A stretch of 64,000 bases of DNA from Mesostigma viride (lineage: Eukaryota; Streptophyta; Mesostigmatophyceae; Mesostigmatales; Mesostigmataceae): assembly GCA_009746045.1 (NCBI GenBank), contig RPFO01000864.1:1-64000 (forward strand), given 5' to 3'. A program made the translations under genes and the position numbers. This document shows positions 60,401-64,000 of the stretch, in pieces. The notes beneath the pieces are model-generated. The model saw nothing but the letters and a program-made list of their open reading frames with translations, was not told where the DNA came from and searched no databases. Within the stretch, counting starts at the first letter, position 1. The number at the start of each line of letters is the position of its first letter.

Positions 60401-60530
60401 GACCTACCTCCAGCTCCGGCAGACCAAGGCGGGGCAGCCGGTGTACTGGAAGGGGGCGGCCATCTACGTCGGCCACAAGCCCTGGCAGGCGACCCCCGCG
60501 GCCCCAGCGACTCCAGACGCCCCAGTTTAG
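57436..60530 (+). pseudogene. L1-type ORF1 protein interrupted by a TTAA element
   Basis: ATG at 57436 (MSKRPSTQRSLTAALGNENT). With the 58299-60003 element and one TTAA removed, the frame runs 57436-58298 plus 60008-60530, 461 codons, joining TWADML to KQHTTSTTS. Parts: a disordered N-terminus with SPDPKRSRS; a conserved block (DDHDWFNNISPVAAMKCIFF to YRSILTEAFQQHVTPLAADV); a Ser/Thr stretch; a coiled-coil stretch (DIDQRLKNNAIAIEVLQNTA, LREEAELAKRSLNVIVKNLK). The end resembles the RRM and C-terminal domains of L1 ORF1p (PPPLLLTFKTPADKISFLRR, LDDDLTLAQQQRRRELWPTY, VYWKGAAIYV). Such proteins are RNA-binding chaperones of LINE RNPs. As it stands the protein would end soon after the insertion, near 58437. 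Confidence 0.8.
58299..60003. mobile_element. 1705-bp TTAA-flanked element in ORF1
   Basis: TTAA at 58295-58298 and 60004-60007. Inverted termini CCCCTCATTGGTC. Just inside, TTGCAGCCGATTTT occurs near both ends in direct orientation (about 58312 and 59961). No transposase; the open frames inside lack resemblance to known proteins. TTAA plus CCC ends point to the piggyBac group. The termini differ from those at 18061-19790. Confidence 0.87.
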
Positions 60531-60979
60531 GGGAATACAGCAGTAGTGTAGAATAGATAGACCGTGGCCATGTACATGTACGCCTCCTAGAGGCCCTATC
60601 CCAGCTAAGCCACGCGCTTTATTTAATCATGTACATGTGTGCCTATGATGAGCCACACTCCAGATGATGCCTAGCTTTATTTAGTTATGCTATGCCATGC
60701 AGAGAGATGCTCTCTGTAGAGAAGCTATGTCCTAGCTCTTGTATAGCCATGATGATCTTCCCCACCTATGACAGGCTCCCCTTCGCTGGGTGTTGCCTGA
60801 AACTCTGGGTGGTGCAGGTGCCCTAGTGCACCTAGAGCAAGTGTTGTTTACATTCCCACCCTTGCAGGAAGTAGCTTAGAATGTATGATAGGCCATATGC
60901 CCCTTCTCTGGGCTATGTGCTACATATACTCCCAACGGAGTTATGTTACAATTCAATTCAATTCAATGTGTCTAGCTAG

Positions 60980-61534
60980 GCCATAGTGCAGGGCTGCGGC
61001 CTGCCCAACCTGGCTGGCACCTTACATGGGGAGGCCCGCGCCAGCGCCAGCCACACACATAACTCGTGAGCAAGTAGACACAGGTACATGCATGGGAGAT
61101 GTAGGCATGTTTGCTTGGAGGAAGATGCATGACAATGAGCTGGTTTAGAAACATTGTAGATGTTAACGAGGCGCCCCCCCAGTGCCCGAAGGCATGCATC
61201 CATGGCTGTGACCGGGCCACTGAGGGCCCTCCCCCCTAGTGCTGAGTAGATGAACAATCTAATGAATCATCTAAGTTCTAGTATATGAATCATCTAATAA
61301 TTGGATAATTATATACTACCGCCGGTAGATCAGTAGTAGACCGGTAGATTAGCAAGCCGCCTACACCACCATCATAAGAGATCATGCTCCGCGGCTCCCC
61401 AACAGGACTGCGAGACTAAGTGATTACAAACACACAATGCTTGGCGTGTTGCAGCCTGTCGGCCTGAGTGATGGCCTTGGCTGGGTGGCACACGCACATG
61501 GGGTGCCGTAATCACATGGGGCCGGTGCCGTACA
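60980..61534. other. Flank downstream of the strawberry-notch-like gene (minus strand)
   Basis: TAATAATTGG/CCGGTAGAT short repeats near 61300-61350 and a LINE-tail-like CTCCGCGGCTCCCCAACAGG near 61388. No gene seen. Confidence 0.4.
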
Positions 61535-63450
61535 TTAGGTGCCATTGGCGCAATCCTCCTCCAGTGTTCGCAGCACGTCCTGCGTGATATCAGCCACGGT
61601 GAGCCATAAAGCATGCAAGCAAGCATGCAGGAAGAGAACCACCCGTTACTGGGTCAAACAGGAACACACTGTACTACCGTGTGTTGTGAATCCCTTTGGG
61701 GGAACCACGAATGGGGAAGCGAGAGGAAGACAAGAGGTGCCTGGGCCATGATGATGACATATCCAGCCACATTAACACAGGCGATTCCCATACGAGCAGT
61801 GGAAGTGCAGTACCCCGCAGGAAATGAAGTGGAAGGAATGCTGGCAGGGCATGGGAGTCACACAACTGCTGGGCAGAGGCGGGGAGCAGGCAGCAGGCAG
61901 CAGCAGTAGCAATATAAAACCAGCAAGAGGGTCGAGCGACGGCGGAATATCAACCCCGCAAACGGAGGCACCCGGCACACCTGAATGTGCATATTGACCA
62001 ACGGGGAATGACACTAGAACTTGGAAAATGCTTGTCAGAAGATTTGCCACCATCCAAAAAAGGAGCTGTCCAGGACCTCTGCATATCGTAACCATTCCGC
62101 AGCGCTTGCCGGTGCCCAGGGATCCAGCTGCCACACATGCCATGACCAGGGGCCAACACGACATCCCATCTATCCATGCAACAGGTACAAACAAGGGGGG
62201 GGGGGCAATAATATAGCTCCAGAGGTATGCAAGGAAGTGGACATGCGCGAGTCATCGGGCCAGGGACAAGGAGACCACTAGAGTGCCACCCAGAACCCTG
62301 TGGTCTTCTGTAGGTCATGATAACGCTTTCGTGGACCATGTAGAAACCAGCAACAACAACATGTGGCACCAGATTAGCGCGTGCTTGGAACCCGACACAC
62401 TCGTCCAGGCCCATCCATGCCCGCCCATGCCCGCCCATGCCTGCCCATGCCCCCCCTTGCCCGCCCATGCCCGCCCATGCCCGCCCACGCCCCCCTACGC
62501 CCCCCCACGCCCCCTCACGCCCCCCCACGCCCCCCCACCCCCGCCCACGCCCGCCCATGCCCGCCCCTGCCCGCCCCTGCCCGCCCCTGCCCGCCCATGC
62601 CCGCCCATGCCCGCCCATGCCCGCCCATGCCTGCCCATGCCCGCCCATGCCCGCCCATGCCCGCCCATGCCCGCCCATGCCCCCCCATGCCCGCCCATGC
62701 CCGCCCATGCCCGCCCATGCCTGCCCATGCCCGCCCATGCCCGCCCATGCCCTCCCATGCCCGCCCATGCCCGCCCATGCCCGCCCATGCCCGCCCATGC
62801 CCGCCCATGCCCGCCCATGCCCGCCCATGCCCGCCCATGCTCGCCCATGCCCCCCATGCCCCCCATGCCCCCCATGCCCCCCATGCCCCCCATGCCCACC
62901 CATGCCCCCCATGCCCCCCATGCCCACCCATGCCCACCCATGCCCACCCATGCCCCCCCATGCCCTCCCATGCCCACCCATGCCCACCCATGCCCACCCA
63001 TGCCCACCCATGCCCACCCATGCCCACCCACGCCCACCCACGCCCACCCACGCCCACCCACGCCCACCCCATGCCCACCCATGCCCGCCCACGCCCACCC
63101 ATGCCCGCCCGCGAGATTCTATCGAGGTTTTGTGAGAGCCCACTATTGTCACAGCTATCCGTGCTGCCACCCGCTACTAGCCCATCGAAGCAGGTACCCA
63201 CGTCGGAGATGTTGAAGCCAATCAGCCGGCTGCCGTCCGCCACCTGCACCTCCACCGCGCGCAGGCCTTGCTTGGTCACCACCTTCTGCAACGTGCGCCA
63301 CACGAGCAGCACCGCCCCAGACAGCAGCTTGATCGTGTTGCAGCGCATGCCGAACTCACAGTCCCTGCCCGCCTTGCGGTCTTTGCACTGGGGGCCGTGC
63401 ATGCACTGTTTTGCACTCAGTTTGTAATGCAGGTCCCACAGAGGCTGCAC
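61535..63450 (-). CDS. Strawberry-notch-like protein, last two exons
   Basis: Minus strand. The penultimate exon is 63450-63202, after GTCGTCGCAG and before GTGGGT. It encodes VQPLWDLHYKLSAKQCMHGP, CEFGMRCNTIKLLSGAVLLV, WRTLQKVVTKQ, and VEVQVADGSRLIGFNISD. The last exon is 61579-61535, after ATCACGCAG, encoding DVLRTLEEDCANGT and TAA. Both joints are phase 0. A LLSG-LLxVW-LxK block, a variable stretch and then DG-RLIG-I resembles the end of strawberry notch (SBNO/FGT1) proteins, large helicase-like nuclear coregulators that work with chromatin. Upstream exons lie right of 63450 or outside the window. The intron (61580-63201) carries a long 10-bp tandem repeat. The family call rests on one exon. 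Confidence 0.55.
62405..63112. repeat. 10-bp tandem repeat (CCATGCCCGC), about 70 units
   Basis: CCCATGCCCG units with variants: CCCACGCCCC early, CCATGCCCC 9-mers near 62850-62890, and CCATGCCCAC and CCACGCCCAC toward the right end. It lies in the last intron of the strawberry-notch-like gene. The open frames (Pro/Cys/His and Gly/Trp/Met) are artefacts. Confidence 0.96.
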
Positions 63451-64000
63451 CTGCGACGACGAGGCAACATGTGTCAGCACAAGTAAGCACATGTCAGCAC
63501 AAGTCAGCACATTTCGGTGCCCGTCAGCACAAGTGCTGCAAGTTGATGTCCTGACTTGTGCGTGGAGATGGCAGGCGCGTCCGCACAGAAGCAACCGGCT
63601 CAAACCCTGGCATCCCTTCGGGGCCTTTTCTGGAACCTGCGTGCAACACGGGAAAGCCAAGGCCTGCGCTCCACCACCGCCCATCGGCATGTGATGCCGT
63701 TCCCACATTCTGTTGGTGATCCAATGGCCACCACAAGGATGACCCATGGTCTGGCGGCCATATCCCCTAAGCATTTGTTTACGCCTGAATAGAACAGATC
63801 TAGGCAGATTCTGTGATGCATCCCTGGTTCTTCTCCGATCATCAAAGGAAGTTTATCCATAAAGGGGTTTCTCTTCATCCCCTCTGCAGGTCGGCCCAGC
63901 CCACCCCACTTGTGTGCACGCATACAGCTTTCAGGTTGCGGACATTCTTCTCTTCTTTTTCTGCTGCGCAGGCAGGGTCATGCTCTGGGGATGTGGCGAG
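63451..64000. other. Upstream intron region of the strawberry-notch-like gene
   Basis: GTCAGCACAAGT-type repeats at 63471-63540, then mixed sequence. Another exon may lie here on the minus strand, but none could be supported. Confidence 0.4.

Larger units (their letters stand above)
57255..60965 (+). mobile_element. ORF1-only retroelement with 14-bp target duplication
   Basis: ATGTGTCTAGCTAG flanks it at 57241-57254 and 60966-60979. It has a 5' UTR (one CGAGCCACGAGGTAGCCATG monomer), one ORF1 and a 430-bp 3' region ending TACTCCCAACGGAGTTATGT and an AATTC tail repeat. Without the nested element it is 2.0 kb. No reverse transcriptase is present. The tail matches the APE-LINEs (CTCCCAACGGAGTCATGTTA). 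Confidence 0.88.

Noticed and set aside
62283-63427. Pro/Cys/His-rich and Gly/Trp/Met-rich proteins
   Set aside because: Translations of the 10-bp intronic repeat; only the 63202-63450 exon has family resemblance.

Overview
This is a piece of a nuclear genome of a repeat-rich eukaryote. Introns are GT-AG, and the recognisable host genes are eukaryotic: a DnaJ-X co-chaperone, a FAM136A-type Cx3C protein and a strawberry-notch-like C-terminus. The mix of LINEs, restriction-like-endonuclease retrotransposons, piggyBac-like and TIR elements, and arginine- and alanine-rich reading frames fits a green alga or similar protist. I cannot name the species.

Layout. 1-10596 is one satellite of about 41-bp units. 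10899-13851 (+) is the 3' part of a DnaJ-X gene with repeats in its introns. 15543-16502 (+) is an unrecognised disordered basic protein. From about 17.4 to 46.6 kb the window is nested mobile DNA, interrupted by an intact three-exon FAM136A homologue (40979-42381, +). 46.7-50.5 kb is an RT plus restriction-like-endonuclease LINE with a tandem partial copy and a tail-to-tail inverted copy. 50.9-54.7 kb is repeat and simple sequence. 55.7-56.5 kb is a LINE relic. 57255-60965 is an ORF1-only retroelement. 61535-63450 (-) is the end of a strawberry-notch-like gene with a 10-bp tandem repeat in its last intron.

The central result comes from using one ORF1 retroelement copy (57255-60965) as the reference for a second copy split over 17.6-32.6 kb. 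Removing three insertions and one of each target duplication restores aligned, in-frame ORF1 sequence at those sites. This defines (a) a 1730-bp TTAA-flanked element at 18061-19790; (b) an 11.84-kb transposon at 19892-31732 with about 31-bp terminal inverted repeats and a 3-bp CAA target duplication; and (c) a 222-bp retro-insert at 32020-32241 with a 9-bp duplication. Transposon (b) carries two divergent genes: a protein of about 1.4 kaa that resembles DUF7869 transposase-like proteins, and a PHD-finger plus proline-rich protein. It is the best candidate here for an undescribed mobile system. The reference copy itself is split by another TTAA element (58299-60003), and the second copy has a 6-bp remnant at the same TTAA.

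The ORF1-only element ends with the same 3' tail as several APE-type LINE fragments (33.6-38.7 kb and 45.1-46.2 kb), which suggests mobilisation in trans. Homology calls are by eye from motifs; no database was searched.
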